Source: Actinomycetes bacterium (lineage in GTDB: Bacteria; Actinomycetota; Thermoleophilia; Gaiellales; Gaiellaceae). Taken from it: a stretch of 64,000 nt of DNA. A program made the translations under genes and the position numbers. The notes below the pieces were generated by a model that was not told where the DNA came from, ran no database searches, and saw nothing but the letters and a program-made list of their open reading frames with translations. The first letter of the stretch is position 1; each line of letters opens with the position of its first letter. The DNA lies in the NCBI GenBank assembly GCA_026708005.1, contig JAPOVR010000039.1, forward strand, positions 1-64,000, in the 5' to 3' direction. This document shows positions 1 to 7,634 of the stretch, piece by piece.

Positions 1-49
1 AGGCTCACTTTTGCGCGACTAACAGAGCACACGCAAAACCTGGCAGAGA

Positions 50-122
50 TGGAGCTAGCCGGACTCGAACCGGCGACCTCCTGGGTGCGATCCAGGCGCT
101 CTCCCAGCTGAGCTATAGCCCC
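50..122 (-). tRNA. tRNA-Ala (anticodon CGC)
   Basis: The minus strand folds as a complete cloverleaf. The acceptor arm GGGGCTA pairs with TAGCTCC, followed by discriminator A. The D arm carries AGCTCAGCTGGGAGAGC, and the anticodon stem CCTGG/CCAGG holds the loop ATCGCAC. The T arm contains GGTTCGA. The central loop bases CGC read GCG alanine codons. No CCA is encoded at the 3' end, so it must be added after transcription. It lies downstream of the deacetylase gene on the same strand. Confidence 0.95.
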
Positions 123-182
123 GCACGCTGCATTCTAGCGAGGGGTGGGATCACCCTCCCTCGCGAGCACTGCGCCGTCAGG

Positions 183-1019
183 CTATTCGTCCCAGGTGCT
201 CGCTTCGACCTGCCTGCGCCTCCACTCCTGGGCGATGTCCAGGTGGTGGGCGATCCAGACGTCGTCGTGGCTCTTGATGTAGTCGATGAGCTCAGCGAGC
301 ATCGTGACGCGCGGCCAGCGTCCGATACAGAACGGGTGGACGACGAGCAGGAAGCAGCCGCCGGCCTCGTAGGAGCCGTCGAACTCCGCCTTCCAGATCT
401 CCAGCACCTGCGATGGAGTCGCCATACCGGACATGTAGGGGAAGAAGTTGAAGAGGAAGTACGGCGCGTCATCGAGCTCCCAGCTGACCGGCAGCTCCAC
501 GAAGTCGCGCAGCTTCCCTCCCTGCACAGGCACGCGGGGGCGGTACGGCTCGTCGTGCCCAAACAGGCTCGAGTCGTAGGCGAAGTCGAGCTCCTCGAGC
601 AATTCGGCCGTGTTGGGGCCGAGAGCGAACGGCGGAGAGCGATTGCCGCGGGGAGAGACGTCGAAGGCGTCTTCGATGCGGGCGACGCCACGCTTCATCA
701 GCTCTCGCTCCTCCTCGATCGGGATCTCGAGCACGCTCTCGTGGTAGTAGCCGTGGTAGCCGATGTCGTGAATGCCGCGGCTCTTGATGTCGGCGCAGGC
801 CTCTGGATGCTCGTCGATGACCTGGCCTGGGATCATGAACGTGGCCGGCATCTCGTGGCGGTCGAGCAGGTCCAGGATCCGCGGAAGCCCTGCGCGGAGG
901 TCATAGTCGCCGCGGGAGATGGGGCTCGGCGTGCTCAGCTTGAAGGTGCCGGTCCAGAGGGTCTCAGCGTCGAAGTCGACCGAGAGCGTGGCCGCGCCAC
1001 GGTACGTCCCCTTCCACAT
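183..1019 (-). CDS. Polysaccharide deacetylase-family hydrolase (CE4 fold)
   Basis: A 278-residue NodB/CE4-fold metal hydrolase. The first metal and catalytic motif is VDFDAE at residues 14-19, and the HxxxH metal pair is HGYYH at 89-93. The RSPPFALG loop follows near residue 120, and a late VVHP motif supplies the conserved histidine. The layout resembles the HpPgdA-like group, whose relatives include the PuuE-type allantoinase that opens cyclic amides rather than sugars. There is no signal peptide, so a cytoplasmic small-molecule substrate is plausible. A cyclic-amide (hydantoinase) operon starts 2.2 kb away, which fits that reading but does not prove it. The ATG at 1019 is preferred over an in-frame start 45 bases upstream because the fold begins there and an inverted repeat sits just before it. 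Confidence 0.8.
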   Translation of the reverse strand: MWKGTYRGAATLSVDFDAETLWTGTFKLSTPSPISRGDYDLRAGLPRILDLLDRHEMPATFMIPGQVIDEHPEACADIKSRGIHDIGYHGYYHESVLEIPIEEERELMKRGVARIEDAFDVSPRGNRSPPFALGPNTAELLEELDFAYDSSLFGHDEPYRPRVPVQGGKLRDFVELPVSWELDDAPYFLFNFFPYMSGMATPSQVLEIWKAEFDGSYEAGGCFLLVVHPFCIGRWPRVTMLAELIDYIKSHDDVWIAHHLDIAQEWRRRQVEASTWDE

Positions 1020-1027
1020 GACGCTAG

Positions 1028-1049
1028 CTGGCCCTCGAAGCCGGGCCAG
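1028..1049. promoter_or_regulatory. Inverted repeat immediately upstream of the deacetylase start
   Basis: Perfect 7-bp arms CTGGCCC and GGGCCAG are separated by 8 bases. The repeat ends 8 bases before the deacetylase ATG. It could be a repressor operator or an RNA hairpin controlling ribosome access. I cannot assign a binding protein. Confidence 0.35.
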
Positions 1050-1490
1050 AGATGTACAGCTCACAGAGGTTCTTCCCCATGCGCCCGCACGAGCGGTCTG
1101 AACGCCTCTGGATCAGAAAGCCGATGAACTGGCAGCGGCGCCGCCTGAGTGCCATGCGATCTCCTCTCGGTGTCTGCCGCATCCTTTCGCGATGCGAGCT
1201 GCCGCGTCAAGTGTGCTCAGCGGCAGCTTCCGTGTCTCCCCGCTCGCGGCCCGCAGCACGAGCGGCCGACGTTTACGCGACAGGTTGCCGGCAGCCTGTG
1301 CTCGGCGCGCTGGCAGCGCTCCCGGGGGTGTGCATCCCGTTCGTGGATGGGTTGTCACGGAGTTGGAACAATCAGGCACACACCCACGCCTGTCCCGCCA
1401 CTACGCTCGAGAGCGGAGGGAGGCAGGCGGCCAGCCCCAGAGGGCACCCGACAGCGCCATGGCCGACACTGACATGGCCAGCGGTTCAAC
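1050..1490. other. Non-coding spacer between dinB and the deacetylase
   Basis: No open frame here shows protein-family character, and I see no RNA gene. The only structure noted is a short hairpin-forming GCATC/GATGC pair near 1179-1195. The stretch would be a long 5' leader of the deacetylase if that gene is read through from dinB. Confidence 0.5.
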
Positions 1491-1525
1491 CACCTGGGGC
1501 TCAGGTGCCACCTGGGGCTCAGGTG
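1491..1525. terminator. Two tandem identical hairpins at the dinB stop codon
   Basis: The 18-base unit CACCTGGGGCTCAGGTGC occurs twice in direct tandem (1491-1508 and 1509-1526). Each unit folds as CACCTG/CAGGTG with a 5-base loop. The second hairpin contains the dinB stop codon (1519-1521). No T-run follows, so intrinsic termination is only one option; 3'-end protection is another. Confidence 0.5.
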
Positions 1526-2661
1526 CCGTGAGGGCCGTCTTCTTGCTCGCTGCGCACGGTCAGCGCTGCATGCGCAGCTGCGCCGCTTGACTCCTGAAGC
1601 TCAGAGGAGTCAACGAGCGGCAACTGGCGCTCATTGACGAGGTTCGACACGCCAACACCGACGAGCCGAAGAGCACCAGGGCGATCTTGAAGCGCCCGAT
1701 CGAGCAACTGACAGGCGACCTCACCGATCCGCTCGGCTTGGTCGGTCGGCTCGGCGAGCGTCCGGGACCGGCTGCGGATCGAGAAATCCCCATAGCGGAC
1801 CTTCGTCGTGATGGTGCGACCGGCCTGCCCCAAGACGTCGAGGCGCTCGACAACACGCCCGGCCATAGCGTTGAGCTCCGCGTACAGCTGCGTGCGGCTC
1901 TCGACATCGCGCGGGAAGGTCTCCTCATGGCTGATCGAGATAGCCTCGGCAGGGCCGGCGAGCGCCCGCGGGTCGATGCCCTGCGCCCGGTGCCGGAGCA
2001 GGCGGCCCACCTTGCCTCGTAGCACAGTGCTCAGCTCCCGATCGTCGAGCTCGGCGAGCGCACCGATCGTCTCGATGCCCGCCGCGCTCAGGCGCCGCTC
2101 GGAGTGGGGCCCCACACCCGGTAGAAGCCGGATATCGAGCGGCGCCAAGAACGATCGCTCCTGACCAGTCCGCACGACCGTGATTCCACCCGGCTTCCTG
2201 CGATCGCTCGCGATTTTCGCGACGACCTTGCAGGATGCGACGCCGAGCGAGCACGAGAGGCTCGTGGCGGCCCGCACCGAGATCTGCACCGCCTCCGCGA
2301 CCGCCCTTGCCTCCCCGAAATCCGAGGCGACTTCTCCAACGTCGAGGTATCCCTCATCGATGCCGGTGCGCTCAACTGTTGGCGTGATCTCCCGCACGCA
2401 GTCCCACACCGTGCGCGAGTAGGCGGAGTAGCGGTTACGCGATGGCCTGACGAAGAAGGCGTGTGGGCACCGACGAAGTGCCTCCGCGCAGCTCATCGCA
2501 GAACGGATGCCATACCGCCGCGCAACGTAGTTCGCGGTCGCCACGACGCCGCGCCCTTTCGGATCCCCGCCAACGACAAGAGGTTTGGTGCGGAGCCGGG
2601 GATCTTCGAGTTCCTCGACCGCCGCGAAGAACGCGTCAAGATCGAGATGCGCGATGATCAT
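1519..2661 (-). CDS. dinB: DNA polymerase IV (Y-family translesion polymerase)
   Basis: A 380-residue Y-family polymerase that extends past lesions at low fidelity. The N-terminal DLDAFFAAVE supplies the first catalytic Asp and the aromatic steric gate. The second acidic site reads IDEGYLD, with Gly where most DinB proteins have Ala. A helix-hairpin-helix DNA-binding segment (LLPGVGP) follows, then the little-finger domain. Near the C-terminus QLPLV looks like a beta-clamp binding peptide. The ATG at 2661 is chosen because a -10 box ends 8 bases upstream, implying an almost leaderless message; the GTG two codons earlier is the alternative. A LexA-type box abuts the -10, so expression is probably DNA-damage induced. 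Confidence 0.93.
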   Translation of the reverse strand: MIIAHLDLDAFFAAVEELEDPRLRTKPLVVGGDPKGRGVVATANYVARRYGIRSAMSCAEALRRCPHAFFVRPSRNRYSAYSRTVWDCVREITPTVERTGIDEGYLDVGEVASDFGEARAVAEAVQISVRAATSLSCSLGVASCKVVAKIASDRRKPGGITVVRTGQERSFLAPLDIRLLPGVGPHSERRLSAAGIETIGALAELDDRELSTVLRGKVGRLLRHRAQGIDPRALAGPAEAISISHEETFPRDVESRTQLYAELNAMAGRVVERLDVLGQAGRTITTKVRYGDFSIRSRSRTLAEPTDQAERIGEVACQLLDRALQDRPGALRLVGVGVSNLVNERQLPLVDSSELQESSGAAAHAALTVRSEQEDGPHGT

Positions 2662-2669
2662 GACCACAC

Positions 2670-2675
2670 ATAATA
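2670..2675 (-). promoter_or_regulatory. dinB -10 box (TATTAT)
   Basis: On the minus strand TATTAT ends 8 bases before the dinB ATG at 2661. Transcription would therefore start at or next to the start codon. It directly adjoins the SOS box. Confidence 0.6.
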
Positions 2676-2687
2676 GAACACATGTTC
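2676..2687. promoter_or_regulatory. LexA (SOS) box controlling dinB
   Basis: GAACACATGTTC is a perfect palindrome matching the GAAC-N4-GTTC core of Gram-positive and actinobacterial LexA operators. It lies in the -10/-35 spacer region of the dinB promoter, where bound LexA would exclude RNA polymerase. Confidence 0.8.
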
Positions 2688-3082
2688 GGCGACCAGCGGG
2701 ACTCCCGCATCACCTACCTGCCCCATGCCAGCCCATACCAGCTCAGACCGCTGCGGTAGGCTCCAGCAGCGCGCCGCGCCCCCGCTCCAATCTCGCTGCA
2801 GTCTCGACACGACATTCCGCTGCACTCGATGCAGAGTCTTGCTGCACTCTCGATGCGGAACCGTGACAACCGGTCACTGGCACGCGTGCGTTCACACGAT
2901 ACGATCGAAATCGCGTTGTGGACTGGGGTGCCCCACTTCCGGGATTTTCCAGCGGCTGGCGGCGCTCCGCAACTCGACACGCGGGCCGTTCCAGAGCTCG
3001 ACGTGCAGCCGCCCCGAGTCTCAACGCGTGGGCCGCTCCTGCGGATCGACGCGCATTGACGCGCGGATTTTGCGCGGGTTGC
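2688..3082. other. Non-coding spacer with three GCTGCA-TCTCGA repeats
   Basis: This divergent spacer between dinB and the hydantoinase operon holds no credible gene. A degenerate motif (GCTGCAGTCTCGA, GCTGCACTCGATGC, GCTGCACTCTCGATGC) recurs at 2795, 2819 and 2841. That is close to two helical turns apart, compatible with binding sites for one protein, but no factor can be named. Confidence 0.4.
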
Positions 3083-3111
3083 TTGACTCCCTTGCGCGCG
3101 AGTGATATCGG
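3083..3111 (+). promoter_or_regulatory. Candidate promoter of the hydantoinase operon
   Basis: TTGACT at 3083-3088 and TATCGG at 3106-3111 are separated by the optimal 17 bases. The -10 is imperfect. A start near 3118 would give a leader of about 150 bases before the GTG at 3266. Confidence 0.4.
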
Positions 3112-3135
3112 ATAGGCGCAGTCACGTGAGAGTGG

Positions 3136-3208
3136 CCTCTCAGGCAGTGCGCCGACGTTCCGCCGCGGATCGCCATCGCTCGGCGGCTGGTGGCGAGCCT
3201 CTGAGAGG
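3136..3208 (+). promoter_or_regulatory. Structured 5' leader of the hydantoinase operon
   Basis: CCTCTCAG (3136-3143) and CTGAGAGG (3201-3208) are exact 8-bp complementary arms enclosing a 57-base GC-rich loop that can fold further. The arms sit between the candidate promoter and the ribosome-binding site. They may close a regulatory leader domain. No known riboswitch core was recognised. Confidence 0.35.
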
Positions 3209-3265
3209 ACCGCTCCGGGTCAGCAACGGCCGCCCCGGGCGGTCGGCGAGGGAAGGAGCGGCATC

Positions 3266-4720
3266 GTGAGCCTGGTCGTCAAGAATGGCAACGTCGTCAC
3301 CCCATCGGGGATCGTGCGAGGCGGTGTGCTCGCCGAGGACGGCGTCATCGCTCGGATAGGCCCGGACCGCTCTCTCCCGACGGACTCCGAGAGCATCGAC
3401 GCCGACGGCAGCTGGATCCTGCCTGGGCTGATCGACCCCCACACCCACATCGGCGTTGGCCCCGCCGATGCCACCGTCGACCGGCTCCGCGCCAGCTGGG
3501 AGAGCGAGAGCCGCGGCGCGGCTCACAAGGGCGTCACAACCATCATCAGCTTCCAGGGTGGCTCGCCGATCCCGATGCGCGACGAGCACGTCCCCTGGCT
3601 CGAGCAGCAGATCGCCTGGGCCGATGGGGTCGCGTACGGCGACTTCGCCTTCCACGCGATCATGCAGACCGACGGCCACCTCGATGAACAGGAGGAACTC
3701 GCGAAGCGCGGCGTCGTCGGCTTCAAGCACTTCTATACCGCGTACAAGCCCGGGAAGGACGCGACCGCCGACCAGATCTCGATCGGCTACACCGACGACG
3801 GGATGCTGTACGAGAGCTTCGATCGGCTGGCCACGCTCCGCCGAGATGGAGCCGACGTGCTCGCGATGATCCATGCCGAGGACGCCGACATTTGCGCCCG
3901 TCTCGAGGAGCGCCTCCAGCACGCGGGACGTACCGACCTGGCAGCTTGGGGGGAAGGCCGACCCAACGTCGCGTGTCTCGTCCGAAGCGAGTCAGCCAGC
4001 GAGATCAGCCGCGTCACCGAGTGTCCGCTCTACATCGTCCACATCACGACGGCCGAGGAGGTCGACGTCGTCCGGCGCATGCGCGCGCTCGGCGTGCCCG
4101 TGTACGGGGAGACCTGCCTGCACTACCTCACCCACACGCTCGACATGGAGGACCGTCACGGCTGCTATCCGAAGGTGATCCCCTCGATCAAGTCGGCCGC
4201 TGACCAACAGGCACTCTGGCGAGGCCTCGCCGACGGGACACTGACGACGGTCGGCACCGATCACTGCACGTGGACGAAGGACGAGAAGCTCGGCCCAAGC
4301 GGCAAGCAGTTCGGCAACATCTGGGAGTCGCTTCCGGGCATGACCGGCATCGAGTGCCTCCTGCCGGCGCTCATGACGTTCGGCGTGCGCGCCGGGCGCC
4401 TTGGAATCGAAGACATCGCGCGCGTCTGCAGCGAGAACCCAGCCCGCCGCTTCGGTCTCTACCCGCGGAAGGGAGTGCTGCAGGACGGAGCGGACGCCGA
4501 CCTCGTCGTCGTGGATCCCGAGGCGCGGGCCACCGTGGACGCCGACTACTACGAGGGCTGGATCCGCGACTGGAGCATCTACGAAGGCTGGCAGTTCCAG
4601 GGCATGCCACAGTGCACGGTAGTGCGAGGCAAGGTGGTCGCCCACCGCGGCGAGATCGTCGGCAGCCCCGGCCACGGAACGTACGTGGGAGCTGCGACCG
4701 CGGCGACCGAGACGGCGTAA
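3266..4720 (+). CDS. Hydantoinase/dihydropyrimidinase-type cyclic amidohydrolase
   Basis: A 484-residue amidohydrolase that should open cyclic amide rings (hydantoin, dihydropyrimidine, allantoin or similar). All binuclear-metal ligands are visible: DPHTH near residue 55, a carboxylatable lysine in GFKHFYTAYK near 155, MIHAED near 205, LYIVHIT near 255 and GTDHCTW near 335. It starts at GTG 3266 with GGAAGGAG about 8 bases upstream. It opens an operon with an isochorismatase-fold amidase, a CitE-like lyase and a CoA-transferase, so ring opening is probably followed by carbamoyl removal and CoA-linked breakdown. It differs clearly from the second copy at 24399, suggesting a different substrate. 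Confidence 0.85.
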   Translation: MSLVVKNGNVVTPSGIVRGGVLAEDGVIARIGPDRSLPTDSESIDADGSWILPGLIDPHTHIGVGPADATVDRLRASWESESRGAAHKGVTTIISFQGGSPIPMRDEHVPWLEQQIAWADGVAYGDFAFHAIMQTDGHLDEQEELAKRGVVGFKHFYTAYKPGKDATADQISIGYTDDGMLYESFDRLATLRRDGADVLAMIHAEDADICARLEERLQHAGRTDLAAWGEGRPNVACLVRSESASEISRVTECPLYIVHITTAEEVDVVRRMRALGVPVYGETCLHYLTHTLDMEDRHGCYPKVIPSIKSAADQQALWRGLADGTLTTVGTDHCTWTKDEKLGPSGKQFGNIWESLPGMTGIECLLPALMTFGVRAGRLGIEDIARVCSENPARRFGLYPRKGVLQDGADADLVVVDPEARATVDADYYEGWIRDWSIYEGWQFQGMPQCTVVRGKVVAHRGEIVGSPGHGTYVGAATAATETA

Positions 4721-4729
4721 GGTGCGGCC

Positions 4730-5446
4730 ATGACCTGGAGAACAGAGGTCAGCGAGCTGCCGGATCTGTCGCCGGCCGAGTTCGACTTCAGCCTGCCAAC
4801 GACCGGGCTCGTGATCGTCGATATGCAGTTCGTCGACGCCCATCGCGACTACGGCCTGGGCGCGTCGCTGCGTGAATCGCACCCCAACGTCTGGGACTAC
4901 TACTTCGCGCGCGTTGAAGGGCTGGTGGTTCCGAACTGTCGCCGGCTACTCAACGCATTCCGCGAGAAAGAGCTGCGCGTCATTCACCTCACGATCGGGC
5001 CGGTGCTCGACGACGGGTCCGACATGGTTCGCCTGCGCCGGCCGCGCACAGCGCCGGGCCTGACACCGCTCCTGCACCACCAGGGCACCTTTGAGCACGG
5101 AATCCTGCCCGAGGTCGCGCCCCTCGACGGTGAGCTCGTGATCAACAAGACCTCGCGGAGCGCCTTCAACTCGACTGCGATCGAGCGGGTGCTGCACAAC
5201 CTTGGCCTCGAGACCCTCGTCGTCGCCGGCGTCTCGACCAGCTCGTGCGTCGAGACCACCGCCCGCGACGCTGCCGACCGCGGCTTCCAGGTCGTGATCG
5301 TCGAGGACGCCACAGCCGAGCTGGACGAGCCGTCGCATGAGGCAACGCTCAGGCAATGGGCCGTCCGCTGGGGCCGCGTTTGGACCACGGATGAGACGCT
5401 GAACGAGCTCTCGCGGGCCGCAGCCGGCACGAACGTCGGCGTGTAG
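4730..5446 (+). CDS. Isochorismatase-fold cysteine hydrolase (amidase)
   Basis: A 238-residue member of the family that includes N-carbamoylsarcosine amidase, ureidoacrylate hydrolase (RutB) and nicotinamidase. The catalytic triad is visible: Asp31 in VIVDMQ, Lys in NKTSRSAF near residue 140, and the nucleophile in STSSCVETTARDA near 170. It begins 9 bases after the hydantoinase stop. The likely job is hydrolysis of the N-carbamoyl or amide product released by that enzyme, inferred from order and fold. The exact substrate cannot be read from the sequence. Confidence 0.85.
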   Translation: MTWRTEVSELPDLSPAEFDFSLPTTGLVIVDMQFVDAHRDYGLGASLRESHPNVWDYYFARVEGLVVPNCRRLLNAFREKELRVIHLTIGPVLDDGSDMVRLRRPRTAPGLTPLLHHQGTFEHGILPEVAPLDGELVINKTSRSAFNSTAIERVLHNLGLETLVVAGVSTSSCVETTARDAADRGFQVVIVEDATAELDEPSHEATLRQWAVRWGRVWTTDETLNELSRAAAGTNVGV

Positions 5447-5447
5447 C

Positions 5448-6362
5448 GTGAGCGAGCGCATGAGGACGCCCCCCGTTCGCTCCGCGCTGTTCGTGCCGGC
5501 CAACCGGACGAGCTGGATCGATAAGGCGCCGGAGTACGGAGCCGACGCGCTCGTGCTCGACCTGGAGGATGCGACTCCGCCAGCCGAGAAGGAAGCAGCG
5601 CGCGCGATCGTGCACGAGCGGCTCGCGCCGATGGAAGAGCGGGGTCAGGGGATCTGGGTCCGCGTCAACTACCCCGATCCCGACCAGCTGCGCGCCGATC
5701 TCGAGGCGATCTGCCACCCTGGCCTGGGCGCTGTCTGCGTGCCCAAGATTGCCTCGCCAGCCGACATTGCCGAAGTCGACCGCCTGATCACGTACTTCGA
5801 GGGAGCGGCGGGCGTCCCGCTCGGCACCGTCGCCATCGTTCCGCTGCTGGAGACCGCCGAGGGGATCGCTGCTCCGCGGGAGATCTTCACGGCGTCCGAT
5901 CGCGTGCGTTACGCGGGCGGACTCGCCGCCGACGGGGCCGACGTGCAGCGGGCACTCGGCTACCGATGGTCGCACACCTTCGAGGAGTCGTTCGTGTTGC
6001 GCTCGCACGCGCTGATTGCCGCCCGCGCAGCAGGCGTCGAGAACCCGATCACAGGCCTCGTGACCGTGGTGGATCTCGACCCGGTCCGGCGCTTCGCGCA
6101 ACAGAGCCGCGGCCTGGGGTACGCCGGCATGTTCGTGATCCACCCGACACACGCGCCGATTGCGAACGACGCGTTCTCGCCGAGCGCCAAGGAGGTTGCC
6201 TGGGCCGAGGAGGTGCTCGCGAGCTACGAGCAGGCTGAGGCCGGCGGCCGAGGTGCGGTGCTCGACTCCCGCGGAGCCATGGTCGACGCGGCGCACGTCG
6301 AGACCGCCGAGCTTCTGCTCGCACGCCACCAGCGGTTGCAAGCGCTCGACGCAGCGCGGTGA
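5448..6362 (+). CDS. HpcH/HpaI aldolase / CitE-like lyase
   Basis: A 304-residue TIM-barrel lyase of the citrate lyase beta / malyl-CoA lyase superfamily. LFVPANR at the N-terminus, LDLEDATPPAEKEAAR near residue 35, the LLETAEGI metal-ligand strand near 135 and FVIHPTHAPIAN near 230 are characteristic. Members cleave or form C-C bonds in CoA-linked hydroxyacids such as malyl-CoA and citramalyl-CoA. It starts at GTG 5448 right after the preceding stop, and its own stop overlaps the next start by 4 bases. Pairing with a family III CoA-transferase suggests an acid is activated to a CoA ester and then cleaved. Confidence 0.82.
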   Translation: MSERMRTPPVRSALFVPANRTSWIDKAPEYGADALVLDLEDATPPAEKEAARAIVHERLAPMEERGQGIWVRVNYPDPDQLRADLEAICHPGLGAVCVPKIASPADIAEVDRLITYFEGAAGVPLGTVAIVPLLETAEGIAAPREIFTASDRVRYAGGLAADGADVQRALGYRWSHTFEESFVLRSHALIAARAAGVENPITGLVTVVDLDPVRRFAQQSRGLGYAGMFVIHPTHAPIANDAFSPSAKEVAWAEEVLASYEQAEAGGRGAVLDSRGAMVDAAHVETAELLLARHQRLQALDAAR

Positions 6363-7579
6363 GTGCGGGCCCCCTCGAGAACGTCCGCGTGCTCGATGTC
6401 GGGCACGTGGTTGCCGGACCGTTTGCCGGTGTCCTGCTCGCCGACCTGGGAGCCGACGTCATCAAGGTGGAGGACCCAGCGAGCGGCGGCGACACGCTGC
6501 GCAAGCTCAGCCCGAAGGCCGCCAACGTACCGGTCTGGTGGAAGGTTGCCGGGCGAAACAAGCGCAGCGTGGCGATCAACCTCCGCGAGCAACGCGGGCG
6601 TGATCTCCTGCTCGATCTCGTCGAGCACTGCGACGTTATGGTCGAGAACTTCCGGGCGGGCGCGCTCGAGCGCTGGAACATCGGTCCCGCTGTGCTGCAC
6701 GCGCGCAACTCCAGGCTTGTGCTGCTTCGAATCTCTGGCTTCGGACAGGGGCGGCTCGGCGCCGGTCGGCCGGGCTACGGCCGGATCGGTGAAGCCATGA
6801 GCGGGGCAGCACACCTCACGGGCGAGCCGGAGGGCAGCCCAACACACGTGGGCTTCTCGCTCGGCGACGCGACGTCAGGCCTGCTTGGAGCATTCGGCGT
6901 GCTCGCCGCGCTGCACGCCCGCGATCAGACGGGGAAAGGCGACGTTGTCGACGTGGCGCTGTTCGAGTCGCTCTTCCGCATGATCGAGTGGCAGCTGCCC
7001 ATGGCCGACTCGCTCAACGTCGTCGCTCGGCGCCGCGGCAACCGGTTTCCGATCGGCTCGCCCGTTGCCGGCTCCTTTGAGGCCCGTGATGGACGGTGGG
7101 TCACGATCTCTGCGGCGACCGAGAGCGGGATCCAGCGTGTGCTTCACGCGGCGGGCGGCAGCGAGCTGGCGAGCGACCCGCGGTTCGCCGACCCCGAAGC
7201 CCGCGCCGAAGCCGGCAGGCTCGAGGAGGTCGAGCAGGCAATCGCGGCCTGGATCAGGACCGAGCCGTCCGAGCGGGTGATCGAGACATTCGAGGGCACT
7301 GACGTGGCGGCCGGCTTCGTGTACGACGCGGCGATGATGATCGGCGATCCGATCTTCGAGGAGCGCGAGATGGTCATCCGGATCGACGACGATGAGGCGG
7401 GGTCGCTGGTCATGCCCGGCGTCGTGCCGAGGCTCGAGCACAACCCCGGCCGGATCCGCTGGGCAGGGCCGCCTCTCGGCCAGCACACCGCAGAGGTGCT
7501 GAGCGAGCTCCTCGGCCTGACCTCCGAGCAGCTCGCGGAGCTCGAGCGGGCGGGGATCGTCACCACGGCCGACAACTGA
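6359..7579 (+). CDS. Family III CoA-transferase (CaiB/BaiF type)
   Basis: A 406-residue CoA-transferase. The N-terminal LDVGHVVAGPFAGVLLADLGADVIKVE segment is typical. The acylated catalytic aspartate is expected in VVDVALFES near residue 198. These enzymes move CoA between an acyl-CoA donor and an acid substrate. The GTG start overlaps the CitE-like stop (GTGA), so the two are translationally coupled and likely act in sequence. This is the last gene of the operon; a repeat-rich non-coding region follows. Confidence 0.85.
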   Translation: MSAGPLENVRVLDVGHVVAGPFAGVLLADLGADVIKVEDPASGGDTLRKLSPKAANVPVWWKVAGRNKRSVAINLREQRGRDLLLDLVEHCDVMVENFRAGALERWNIGPAVLHARNSRLVLLRISGFGQGRLGAGRPGYGRIGEAMSGAAHLTGEPEGSPTHVGFSLGDATSGLLGAFGVLAALHARDQTGKGDVVDVALFESLFRMIEWQLPMADSLNVVARRRGNRFPIGSPVAGSFEARDGRWVTISAATESGIQRVLHAAGGSELASDPRFADPEARAEAGRLEEVEQAIAAWIRTEPSERVIETFEGTDVAAGFVYDAAMMIGDPIFEEREMVIRIDDDEAGSLVMPGVVPRLEHNPGRIRWAGPPLGQHTAEVLSELLGLTSEQLAELERAGIVTTADN

Positions 7580-7634
7580 GCTGGAAGCTGGCGCGGCAGC
7601 ACGAGCCGCCCAGCCGCCGCAAAGAGCGAACCCG

